From contig NZ_JAUSYZ010000001.1 of assembly GCF_030817195.1 (NCBI RefSeq), positions 2,542,001 to 2,606,000 of the forward strand: a stretch of 64,000 nucleotides of DNA. Reading direction: 5' to 3'. Positions within the stretch are counted from its first letter, which is position 1. Each line of letters starts with the position of its first letter. Both the position numbers and the translations under genes were made by a program. Positions 1-6,869 of the stretch are shown here, piece by piece. A model generated the notes under the pieces. That model did not search any database. It was not told where the DNA came from and saw nothing but the letters and a program-made list of their open reading frames with translations. Source of the DNA: Arthrobacter globiformis. GTDB lineage: Bacteria; Actinomycetota; Actinomycetes; Actinomycetales; Micrococcaceae.

Positions 1-229
1 CCAGGGCGAAGGTGCTTTGCTGCGTCCGCGGTGGCTCCTCGGGGCTTTCGCCAGGGCAGTGCCTTCCTGCGAGGCGGTCCATGCTGTGCACGACGAGGGT
101 ATCGCCGTCCCCGCTGAAGCGAAGGAGTTCCTCGAGCTGGAGCCGTTTGGTGTCCTTGCCCGAGGCTTTGTCCGTGTAGATCCTGTCCAGCTGGATCCCT
201 TCGAGCATATCTGTGCGCTGCTCGGTCAT
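1..229 (-). pseudogene. Serine recombinase (resolvase) remnant with internal deletion
   Basis: Read on the minus strand from an ATG at 229, the first 45 or so residues match the resolvase N-terminal domain: the IYTDKASGKDT segment, then LQLEELLRF and the GDTLVVHSMDRLA block. Directly after MDRLA the frame changes, and the next frame reads QEGTALAKAPRSHRGRSKA, which is the end of the catalytic region and the start of the HTH region in this family. The whole middle of the protein is therefore missing, with a frameshift at the junction. The catalytic serine near the usual N-terminus (YARVST block) is not recognisable upstream. It is dead as an enzyme and marks a former Tn3-type or plasmid resolution system. 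The remaining 3' end lies outside the window. Confidence 0.7.
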
Positions 230-554
230 ATTCGATTCTGATCGAAATCCAAGGGCAGTGGGCTAGTGGGAGTACGGAACGTAGATCAGGAGTTCCTGGT
301 CGAGGTAACCGAACGATCCGATGCACGTCTTCCGCAAACATTAATAGGTCCTTGTCGCAGCCCAAGCGCGGTGCATTGCTGTCACGGAACAGGGCTTCCT
401 GCGGCAACGAAACGGCGACCAGCTTAGTCCGTCCCAAGGTCTTCGCAAGGTTTCCCCGTGGTGTCAGGACAACGGTGTAACCGTTCCGGGCTCGGAGTTC
501 CATTGGGCAGCATTCGAACGCTTACGTCAGTGCATTAACGCTCGCGGTGGACAT
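230..554 (-). other. Possible decayed ORF of unknown function
   Basis: A minus-strand reading frame from an ATG at 554, preceded by GGAAGAAA, is interrupted by an in-frame TAA at 522-524. It then stays open through an ATG at 503 (MELRARNGYTVV...) down into the resolvase remnant. I recognise no family. An open frame of this size can arise by chance at this GC content, so this may be non-coding. Nothing else is supported between 230 and 613. Confidence 0.2.
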
Positions 555-613
555 TTTTTCTTCCTCGGGCTTGCTCACGGGGCCTTTTTCTTCCAGATGA
601 CAAGGAGGTCATC

Positions 614-1684
614 ATGCGCTTAATCATTCGGTTTTTCACTCCGCTTATTCTCCTTCTGGCGATGCTTCTCCCCGTCGGCGCGGTATCCGCTGCCCCCGCC
701 GACACCGCCGTGCAGCCGATCTACATCGCCGACCTAGGCAACAGTCGGATCGTCGAGATTGCCCCGGACGGCACCCAGACCACCATCGCCGCCGGGCTTG
801 TTAACCCGCACGGGGTGGCGGTGGATGCCGACGGAAACGTCTATATAGCCGAGGCCGGCCGTAGCCGGGTGCTCAAGGTAACCCCGGACGGCATCCAAAC
901 CACCGTTGGTAGCGGGTTTGTTTCCCCGTTCGGGGTGGCAGTGGACGCGGACGGTAACGTCTACATCGCCGACGCCGGAACCAACGAGGTTGTTAAGGTC
1001 ACCCCGGGCGGCACCCAAACCACCGTTGCCACCGGGCTCTCTGTCCCCCTGGACGTGGCGGTGGACGCCGACAGAAACCTCTATATAGCCGAGACCGGCG
1101 CCAGCCGGGTGGTCAGGGTCACTCCGGGCGGTACCCAGACCACCATCGGTGCCGGGATCGTCTCCCCGCTCGCGGTGGCGGTGGACACCGGGGGAAACGT
1201 CTACATCGCCCAAGCCGGCATCAACCAGGTGGTGAAGGTCACGCCGGACGGCATACAAACTACCGTCGCGGCCGGGCTCTCCGCCTCCCAGGGGGTAGCG
1301 GTGGACGACGGCGGGAGCGTCTACACCGCCGACACCTTCAACAACCAGGTAATTAAGGTGGCTCCTGATGGCACCCAGGTCATCGTCGGCGCCGGGCTCA
1401 ACTTGCCCACCGCTTTGGCGGTGGGCCCCGCCGCCGCAGATGACGCCACCCTGCTGGCTGACCTGCATGCAGCCGTGCAGGGCGTGGGCCCGGGCACCAG
1501 TCTCGCCGACAAGGTTTCTGCCGCCCAGACCTCTCTGGCCTCGGGTGATACTGCCGGCGCCTGCACAACCCTGGGCGTGTTCATCAGCGAAGTACAGGCT
1601 CAGACCGGCAAAAAGATCCCGGCCGTTCAGGCCGACGAGCTCATTGCCGACGCCCAGCGCATCCAAGCCGTGATGGGCTGCTGA
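614..1684 (+). CDS. Secreted NHL-repeat beta-propeller protein
   Basis: 356 residues. An AAGGAGG box sits 8 bases before the ATG. Residues 1-27 form a signal peptide (basic start, LILLLAMLLP core, AVSA-AP cleavage region). Residues about 35-275 hold six near-identical repeats of about 40 residues with the pattern GVAVDADGNVYIADAG...VVKVTPDG.QTTV, which is the NHL repeat and builds a beta-propeller. After the propeller an alpha-helical tail (residues 278-356, ending with a Cys) resembles the short FIVAR-like helical domain often attached to actinobacterial surface proteins. The repeat DNA is also highly similar between units. It is probably an extracellular binding or scaffolding protein; the ligand is unknown. 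It stands alone, flanked by mobile-element scraps. Confidence 0.85.
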   Translation: MRLIIRFFTPLILLLAMLLPVGAVSAAPADTAVQPIYIADLGNSRIVEIAPDGTQTTIAAGLVNPHGVAVDADGNVYIAEAGRSRVLKVTPDGIQTTVGSGFVSPFGVAVDADGNVYIADAGTNEVVKVTPGGTQTTVATGLSVPLDVAVDADRNLYIAETGASRVVRVTPGGTQTTIGAGIVSPLAVAVDTGGNVYIAQAGINQVVKVTPDGIQTTVAAGLSASQGVAVDDGGSVYTADTFNNQVIKVAPDGTQVIVGAGLNLPTALAVGPAAADDATLLADLHAAVQGVGPGTSLADKVSAAQTSLASGDTAGACTTLGVFISEVQAQTGKKIPAVQADELIADAQRIQAVMGC

Positions 1685-1836
1685 CCCAACGGCCGCCTGG
1701 TTGGCCTGCGGAAAGCCCCGCAGGCCAACCAGGCCGGACGGACCGCCGGCAACTTTGGCCTTGGCCGTCGCGTAAGACGATCCCTTACCCCGGAACGCTT
1801 CCGCCGATCGCGCGGCCGATACAAAAAATGTCATTT

Positions 1837-2047
1837 TCAGGGACGCGTTTCAACGGTTTCTCCGGCTACGTCGGCATCCACCGCGAGTTCGTCCTCGGCC
1901 GGACGGACCCGGCGGCCCTCAACAGCATCCCAACCACTGTGATCGGATAGCGGGGATTTGGCGGCGCTGGACTCCATGACGCGGTAGAGGTGGCTGGCGA
2001 GGGTGCGCTTGAGGCAGCGGCGGATGTCGCGGCGCGTTTTGCTGTGC
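1837..2047 (-). pseudogene. C-terminal scrap of an IS110-like transposase
   Basis: On the minus strand the frame starting near 2047 reads KTRRDIRRCLKRTLASHLYR, which resembles the conserved C-terminal helix of IS110-family transposases (K.KREIIRCLKRYIAREIY). The frame runs to a TGA at 1837-1839 but the tail is unlike the family. It begins exactly where the IstB remnant ends, so the two insertion-sequence pieces are fused. No DEDD catalytic core is left. The family call rests on one motif only. Confidence 0.45.
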
Positions 2048-2210
2048 CGAATCCGATGAGCAGGTGAGATTTGCCGGTGCCGGAGTCATGAATCAGGCAC
2101 AGGGGTGCGGCTTTGCGGATCCAGTCCCCCGTCGCGAGGGTGTGGACAGTCGCCGGGTTGATGTTCGGGTTCAAATCGAAATAGAAGCCACCGAGCCACT
2201 TATCCCGGCC
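2043..2210 (-). pseudogene. istB: IS21-family IstB ATPase remnant
   Basis: The minus strand encodes about 50 residues that match IstB around its P-loop: FDLNPNINPATVHTLATGDW, then PLCLIHDSGTGKSHLLIGFGTA. The Walker A motif GDSGTGKSH has its first Gly replaced by His. Nothing of the remaining helicase-loader domain, nor of the IstA transposase, is present. The fragment is joined to an IS110-like scrap at its 3' end, so it is a non-functional mosaic left by stacked insertions and deletions. Confidence 0.7.
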
Positions 2211-2770
2211 CAAAGTTGGCGCTGAACAGCTTTGGGGGACGGGCAACACAGGCCTGGACTTCAGCGCGAGAGTGCCCCTTCTCGGCCCTCGCTTTACGTG
2301 ACGGCCGTTATCGGATCTTATGCAGGACGAGTGGAAGTAAATGAGATAACTCCGGCCCCATGACGACCCCGGCGTTTTGGCTACGGAAAGAAGGAGCAAG
2401 CCTTTTAGGGGGAAGCGGTCCTGCTTCATGGCAGTTTCAAAGTGGTCACTCTCTTGACCATTTTTCGCGGTTGATTTCATTTTGGCTTCCTCACAACAGC
2501 CAGATACGAGACTTAGCTGTAGGACCGGGCAGGCGATCCTGATGTCCGGAGCGCCTCTCAGCGCCGCGACGGGGCGTAGCCGTGAAAATTCCTGCCGGGA
2601 TAACGAGGACCCAGCCGGTGCTGCCACCCCGGAGTTAGGACGACGGAGCTCCGCGTCGGGGGGACTGCGAGGGCCTGTCGGCCACCAGATTGTCGTCGAC
2701 AAAGACACCGGCCAAGACTACCCTTTCACCGTCCGAGAGTGTTCCGACAATGGAGACGGAGATAGCGGAA
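2211..2770. other. No gene supported
   Basis: About 560 bases between the IS remnants and the SnoaL-like gene. The open frames here lack family resemblance, good start sites and coding-type codon use. It probably holds the promoter of the downstream gene, but no promoter could be chosen with confidence. Confidence 0.4.
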
Positions 2771-3163
2771 ATGGGAACCCAGGAAAATGTTGAACTGATT
2801 CGGCGCGGCTACGAGGCCTTTGACGCCGGGGACATGGATACGTTGCGCGAACTGTTCGCCGAGGATGCGGTCTGGTACGGCGCCGGCACCGGCGCACTAT
2901 CAGGGATCAAACAGGGACGTGATGCCGTCCTGGCTTACTTCGGTGAACTGGCGACGCGCTCGAACGGAACCTTCAAGGTGACACTTCAGGAGCTCATTGG
3001 AGGCGACAACCACGTTGTGGGCCTGCAGCACAACCACGCTGAGAACAACGGCAAGACCCTGGACACGGACGGTGCCCTGACCTTCCAGGTCCGGGACGGC
3101 AAGGTTGCCGAGGGCCGGGAGTTTTACGCCGACACGGCGCAGGGAGACGCCTTCTGGGGGTAG
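2771..3163 (+). CDS. SnoaL-like / NTF2-fold protein
   Basis: 130 residues from the ATG at 2771, which has a purine-rich GGAGACGGAGATAGCGGA stretch upstream; an in-frame ATG at 2750 would add seven residues. The sequence has the layout of the NTF2-like SnoaL family: helix RRGYEAFDAGDMDTLRELFAEDAVWYGAG, then a strand-rich half with DGALTFQVRDGKVAEGREFYADTAQGDAFWG. Family members are small cone-shaped proteins that bind or isomerise small hydrophobic ligands; the substrate cannot be inferred. It is a single gene followed at once by a strong terminator. Confidence 0.8.
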   Translation: MGTQENVELIRRGYEAFDAGDMDTLRELFAEDAVWYGAGTGALSGIKQGRDAVLAYFGELATRSNGTFKVTLQELIGGDNHVVGLQHNHAENNGKTLDTDGALTFQVRDGKVAEGREFYADTAQGDAFWG

Positions 3164-3177
3164 GCAAAACCAAGGGG

Positions 3178-3211
3178 CCCGGCTGGTCCTTCGCGGAGCA
3201 GCCGGGCTTAT
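3178..3211 (+). terminator. Rho-independent terminator after the SnoaL-like gene
   Basis: Perfect 9-bp stem GCCCGGCTG / CAGCCGGGC with a 13-base loop, 15 bases after the stop codon. The T-tract is weak (TTATC), as is common in high-GC actinobacteria. Confidence 0.7.
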
Positions 3212-3567
3212 CGCATGCAGTCAGCCGGTGATGCGCAGCCGCTCGGGAGTCCTGCGTTGCCGGCGGCGCCGCGGGCAAAACCCAACGGCAGCGGCGGGCC
3301 GAGCTCGGGCCGCACGGGTGCCGGGACCGGGGCTTCCTGGTTGGCGCGGGACATGGGGTGCCGAGCAGCTGCGTGTGGTCGCCGGTGCGCAGCCAGTGCG
3401 GGGACGCGGCGATCAGCGGTGCGTTCTCCACGACGGCGGTGTCGTCGAAGGTGTGCCAGGGCGTGAAGGCGTAACCGTCCAGCAGCGGTCGGCTCACCCA
3501 TTTGGCCGCGGCCGCGTCCGTCCCCGAGCGCGAAGTCGGCGGCGAGGGTGAAGAACTGTTCGCTCAC
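3208..3567 (-). pseudogene. Frameshifted gene of unknown family
   Basis: A minus-strand gene starts at ATG 3567 with MSEQFFTLAADFALGD and after about 16 residues the natural-looking sequence continues in a neighbouring frame (AKWVSRPLLDGYAFTPWHTFDD, then VVENAPLIAASPHWLRTGDH) before degenerating near 3330. Both parts have native composition, which suggests one original protein broken by a frameshift and a further lesion. I do not recognise the family. Confidence 0.4.
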
Positions 3568-3694
3568 CCATATTTACTCCAGAGCATGCGGAGAGGCAAC
3601 AGCCACTGTAAGGGACCCTGCCCAAACCAGGAAGCTTCTGCGTGTGGTCAGGTGGTCCAGCAGTGCTCACCATCCTTGGCAGTGCGCCTTCAAT

Positions 3695-4194
3695 TCACAA
3701 CGGCCGTCGCCTCGATAGTTCTTGTTCGGCAGCGACCCGCATTAGTCTGAAATGGCGTCTTGCCTTAGGTGCTCGCCCGGTTCCGGGGGCATCGGCGGCG
3801 TCCTCATGCTCGCTTGCCCACCGGCGCATCACTTCAATCCGAGTATGGTCAGCGGACTTCAGGTCCCGTTCAAAGTCCGACAAGGATTTCCACCATATGG
3901 TCGCGTGGTCCTGCATATTCTTGATCGCGTCTTCAATCCAATCATCCGCCCCGATGGTCACGGGCTTGCCCTGACCAAAGCCCCGGCCTTTGCCGTGCGC
4001 GGGTCGCCTCCCTCAGCGAAGCATTTGATGACAATGTCGCGGTCGGTGATCATGCCTTTGAGCCGGTTTTCCTCCCCGCAAATAGGCAGGGCGCCGACGT
4101 CCAGCTCTTTCATCTTCCGGGCTGCGGCTTCCAGGGTTTCATTTTCACCGACGCATTCGACGCCGCCGGTCATGATTTCACGTGCTGTCGTCAT
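3695..4194 (-). pseudogene. Decayed CBS-domain protein, paralogue of the gene at 11254
   Basis: The first 70 residues from ATG 4194 (MTTAREIMTGGVECVGENET...) are nearly identical to the intact CBS protein at 11254-11667 and form CBS motif 1, ending in TDRDIVIKCFAEGGDPRTA. A frameshift near 3960 moves the start of CBS motif 2 (VTIGADDWIEDAIKNMQDH) into another frame. After MQDH the homology stops completely and an unrelated tail (ATIWWKSLSDFERDL...) follows to 3695. The second CBS motif is therefore lost. CBS pairs bind adenosyl nucleotides; this copy can hardly form a pair. The tail may come from a different gene brought in by a deletion. Confidence 0.75.
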
Positions 4195-4424
4195 GGCGCT
4201 CTCCTCAAACTGGGTGGCTGGTTCCGGACCGCGCCTGTGCCGCTGTTCTCTTTTTGCTCGGGCACGCGTTAGCGCTAAGGATGCTGAGTGTAGGTGTCCA
4301 GACCCTGAAAAGTCGGACTCCCTGACGCGCCCCAGGCCTGAACCAGACGGCCGCTACGGGGCACGCCGAGCGACACGCGGGACGGCGCCGCAAGGCTGTC
4401 ACTGCCCGCTGGGAACATGGCCTC

Positions 4425-4709
4425 ATGACGGCTCCAGCAGTTGAGGCGGCGATCCACGAACTGATGGATCTCGCCTGGAATCTTGTCTACGACCTGCTTC
4501 AAGAGCGGGGCCTGCTTGACGACGGGTTGGACGTCGAAGAGTACACCGGGATCCACTCCTGGGTGGACGGGCCGACCCGGTACACGGTGGTCCACTCAAG
4601 ACAGGTGGCGGTCTTGTTCCTTGACACCCGGCCGGTGGATGCGATCGTGTTCCATCACGATCTCCTCGGCGCTGACGACCCGACGAGCTTCTTCAGCATC
4701 CCTGAGTAG
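4425..4709 (+). CDS. Hypothetical protein, 94 aa
   Basis: Small acidic protein with native-looking composition and high GC at third positions. The first half is helical (AAIHELMDLAWNLVYDLLQERGLL), the second half strand-rich with RYTVVHSRQVAVLFLDTRPVDAIVFHHDLLG. No membrane segment, signal peptide or known motif is visible. The start ATG at 4425 has only a weak GGGAAC upstream. It lies alone between the decayed CBS gene and a repeat element. Family unknown. Confidence 0.5.
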   Translation: MTAPAVEAAIHELMDLAWNLVYDLLQERGLLDDGLDVEEYTGIHSWVDGPTRYTVVHSRQVAVLFLDTRPVDAIVFHHDLLGADDPTSFFSIPE

Positions 4710-5108
4710 CCAGAAGACTGTCCGCAGCTCAGCCACTGGCAGCCTGTTTGCGGGCCAATCGAGCTCCACGGCCGGGCAAAACGTGGACTCTCGTACTAAG
4801 CTCAAGCCACTAAGGGTTATGAGACCGTGCGCGGAAGTCTCGACGTGGCGAAGACGCCGCGTTCGCATCGCTGGCGTTAAAATGCCGTGGCCCGGGACAT
4901 TGGGGGACATTCCGGGCTACGGGGATCACTGTAAGCGCAATCAGGCTAAAGCGCCCAAACGCCACGATATAAAAGCCAAATGCTCGGGCCGGTTGTCGGC
5001 GGTAGGGGCCTAGAGAGGGATGATCTTGAGCCAACCTTGAGCTTGACTGTGTATATCTGATCGGTTGAGTTACGATCGGCGGGTTTGCTATTGAAAGGTA
5101 ATCCCGCT
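4710..5108. other. Non-coding stretch with two repeat motifs
   Basis: No gene is supported. The stretch carries the motif AGGGTTATGAGAC (4813-4825), whose reverse complement recurs inside a palindrome at 9602-9614. It also carries a conserved element at 4886-4935 that recurs at 9440-9489. Confidence 0.5.
4886..4935 (+). repeat. Dispersed intergenic repeat, copy 1
   Basis: Contains CCCGGGACATTGGGGG, then a CATTCCGGGCTAC block and ACTGTAA. The same order of blocks with a few substitutions is seen at 9440-9489. Both copies are in non-coding DNA, outside any recognised insertion sequence. Confidence 0.6.
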
Positions 5109-5255
5109 TTGGATTTCGCCCGTTACCTGGTCGGCTTAGCCGCTCTCATGAGCATCATGCTCTTATCTCTGTTATGCGCGCACTTCCTTTTCAGGTGGGA
5201 GTTCAATCGCCAATACCGGTCTAAGAAGCCGGTCGAGCCCGGCCCGGTGGATTAG
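5109..5255 (+). CDS. Small membrane protein, 48 aa (TTG start)
   Basis: The TTG at 5109 is preceded by GAAAGG at a spacing of about 10 bases. The product has one hydrophobic helix (YLVGLAALMSIMLLSLLCAHFLF, residues about 5-28) followed by a basic, hydrophilic tail ending in EPGPVD. It overlaps a second hydrophobic frame that begins at 5251 without a standard start codon, so the two may be one two-helix protein split by a frameshift. Function unknown. Confidence 0.5.
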   Translation: MDFARYLVGLAALMSIMLLSLLCAHFLFRWEFNRQYRSKKPVEPGPVD

Positions 5256-5370
5256 GCATGCCCCATACAATCCGCACCGCCGGCGGCCGAGGTGGCTCGC
5301 CCACGCGTTCCTGGGCGTTCTCGCCGCCGCTTGTGCGGTGGTCGTGTTCCTTGCCATCGCCTCGGGTTAG
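5251..5370 (+). CDS. Possible small membrane protein or shifted continuation, 39 aa
   Basis: The open frame RRRPRWLAHAFLGVLAAACA and on to a TAG at 5368 is a basic segment followed by one clean hydrophobic helix. It has no ATG, GTG or TTG; only an ATT at 5251 overlaps the stop of the preceding small gene. It is either translated by frameshifting from the first gene, begun at a rare ATT, or a decayed second helix. Confidence 0.3.
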   Translation: MRHAPYNPHRRRPRWLAHAFLGVLAAACAVVVFLAIASG

Positions 5371-5524
5371 AAAGTGCAGCCGCAGCGGAGCTAGGGATTC
5401 GGGCCGGGCCGGGATCGGCAGAAACTCCTGTATCCAGCTCCACAACCGCCAGGCATCTTTCCTGGCTAACCCTCGCCCGGGGGGCACAGCCCAGCAGCGA
5501 CGTCCCCGAACCGGCGGACCGGCC

Positions 5525-5899
5525 TTATAGTTCTTGGTGCTGGAGTCCGAGCATTTCTTCGACCTGTGCCCTGAGCGCGCGTGGACGGAAAGGCTTGGTG
5601 AAGACCGCGTTGGCACCGGCTGCGAGCAGCGTTTCTGACAGGTCGTCACGTCCGGTGAGCATCAAAATGTAGACCTTACTAAAGGCCCTGATCCGGGCAA
5701 TGACTTCCAGGCCGCTGACATCGGGAAGACCGAAGTCCAGGATCACGATGTCAGGGGAGTGCCTGCTTACCGCTTCGACGCCACCGGCGCCTGTGGCGGC
5801 GGTCCTGACGGCCACTCCTGAGAGGCCCAGGACTGCTTCAATGAGGCCCCTCATGTCCCCGTCATCCTCAATCACAACAGCGGTGCGCGTAAACGGCAT
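5525..5899 (-). CDS. Single-domain response regulator (CheY-like)
   Basis: 124 residues from ATG 5899, which has a GGGGGATG ribosome-binding region; an upstream in-frame start at 5929 is less likely. It is a complete receiver domain with no output domain: acidic pair IEDDGDMRG near the N-terminus, phospho-acceptor Asp in DIVILDFGLPD, Thr in LMLTGRDD and the conserved Lys in FTKPFRPRAL. It resembles the protein at 12252-12653, including the TKPFRPR end. Such proteins act by binding a partner, or in phosphorelays. No kinase gene is adjacent. It is divergent from the Tat-protein gene at 6189. Confidence 0.85.
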   Translation of the reverse strand: MPFTRTAVVIEDDGDMRGLIEAVLGLSGVAVRTAATGAGGVEAVSRHSPDIVILDFGLPDVSGLEVIARIRAFSKVYILMLTGRDDLSETLLAAGANAVFTKPFRPRALRAQVEEMLGLQHQEL

Positions 5900-6188
5900 C
5901 ACAACATCCCCCTCAGGCCGCCCCAGCACTGCCCTATCAACGAACTCTATCGAATCAACTCAGCCGGCGGCGAGGCCACGATGCCATCAGCTTCACTGTA
6001 GCTGCAGGAACAGAGATCGCCGACCTCCGGTCCGGGTTTGCCAATGGACGGCAGGTTGGGTGGCAGAAAAACTCAACAGGGGCGGTCGACACAGCGGATG
6101 TATGTCCTGACAATATCTGCCCGCAAGTTTTCTCTAGGTTCCCTCTGCGCAGGATGGTGCTGTGTAAAAACAATGTTGGGGAGCAATT

Positions 6189-6869
6189 ATGGATTTCACT
6201 GAGGTTGCCGTTCTGCCGCTGAACCGTCGGCAATTCGGGCTCATCGTGGGAGGCGCGGCTCTCCTGCTGGTGGGTGGCGGGGCCTACGGCGTCGTGTCCC
6301 GCAGCAGACCCGGAGGCGGAGCCGGGCTCGCCACGGCTTTCGGCATGCTGTCCTTGGTTGACGCCGGACGCCTGGCCAGGCTTGATGCGCAGGGGCAGCC
6401 TGCTGCGAAGCCGCTCGCCTCGGCAATTTCCCAAATCACGGGCGGCCCGCGCAGAAGCGCGGGCCAGCCCGGGGTGCAGCCCGTTTCCGTGCAACAGGGC
6501 TCCAGCACCGTGGCCGATCACCATGACGGCGACCCTCTTCTGGGTTCTGACTGGCCGCAACCGGGCAACTTAACATGGGGCGACGTCGTCGTGCTCGAAG
6601 TGGCGGTGAGGAATGACCGCCGGGAACCGGTGCTGTTCAGCCCGGGGCAGTTGCGTCTCAAGCTGTTGCCCTCAGGAATCACCGTAGCCCCGCAGGACTC
6701 CGACCGCGGTCCGGGCGCGATAGCCGCCGGCGCCACCGAAGTGGTCTGGATCAGCTATCTTGCCCCGCACGAAGCGGTCGCCATGCAGATCGAATACTCG
6801 GGCCCGGAAACCGACGCGCCGCAGTCGCTCCCACTGCCGCTGCTGACCATCGCCCAGGTAAAGTCATGA
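6189..6869 (+). CDS. Tat-exported protein coupled to multicopper oxidase
   Basis: 226 residues; GGGGAG lies 5 bases before the ATG. Residues 12-35 (NRRQFGLIVGGAALLLVGGGA) form a twin-arginine signal with a following hydrophobic core. The mature part has a disordered middle with a His-rich spot (VADHHDGDPLLGSDWP) and a beta-sandwich-like C-terminal half (GDVVVLEVAVRNDRREPVLFSPGQLRLKLLPSG) that looks like a cupredoxin- or DUF4352-type fold. It overlaps the oxidase gene by 4 bases (ATGA). The oxidase has no signal peptide, so this protein may carry it through the Tat system and help load copper, as MelC1 does for tyrosinase MelC2. That role is inferred. Confidence 0.7.
   Translation: MDFTEVAVLPLNRRQFGLIVGGAALLLVGGGAYGVVSRSRPGGGAGLATAFGMLSLVDAGRLARLDAQGQPAAKPLASAISQITGGPRRSAGQPGVQPVSVQQGSSTVADHHDGDPLLGSDWPQPGNLTWGDVVVLEVAVRNDRREPVLFSPGQLRLKLLPSGITVAPQDSDRGPGAIAAGATEVVWISYLAPHEAVAMQIEYSGPETDAPQSLPLPLLTIAQVKS

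Noticed and set aside
734..1834. 366-aa open frame on the minus strand under the NHL gene
   Set aside because: It is the antisense shadow of a repeated, GC-rich coding sequence; the plus strand has signal peptide, repeats and a perfect ribosome-binding site.
1866..2708. 280-aa minus-strand frame taken as one protein
   Set aside because: Only the IstB piece within it is homologous; the N-terminal half is random and the frame merely runs through.
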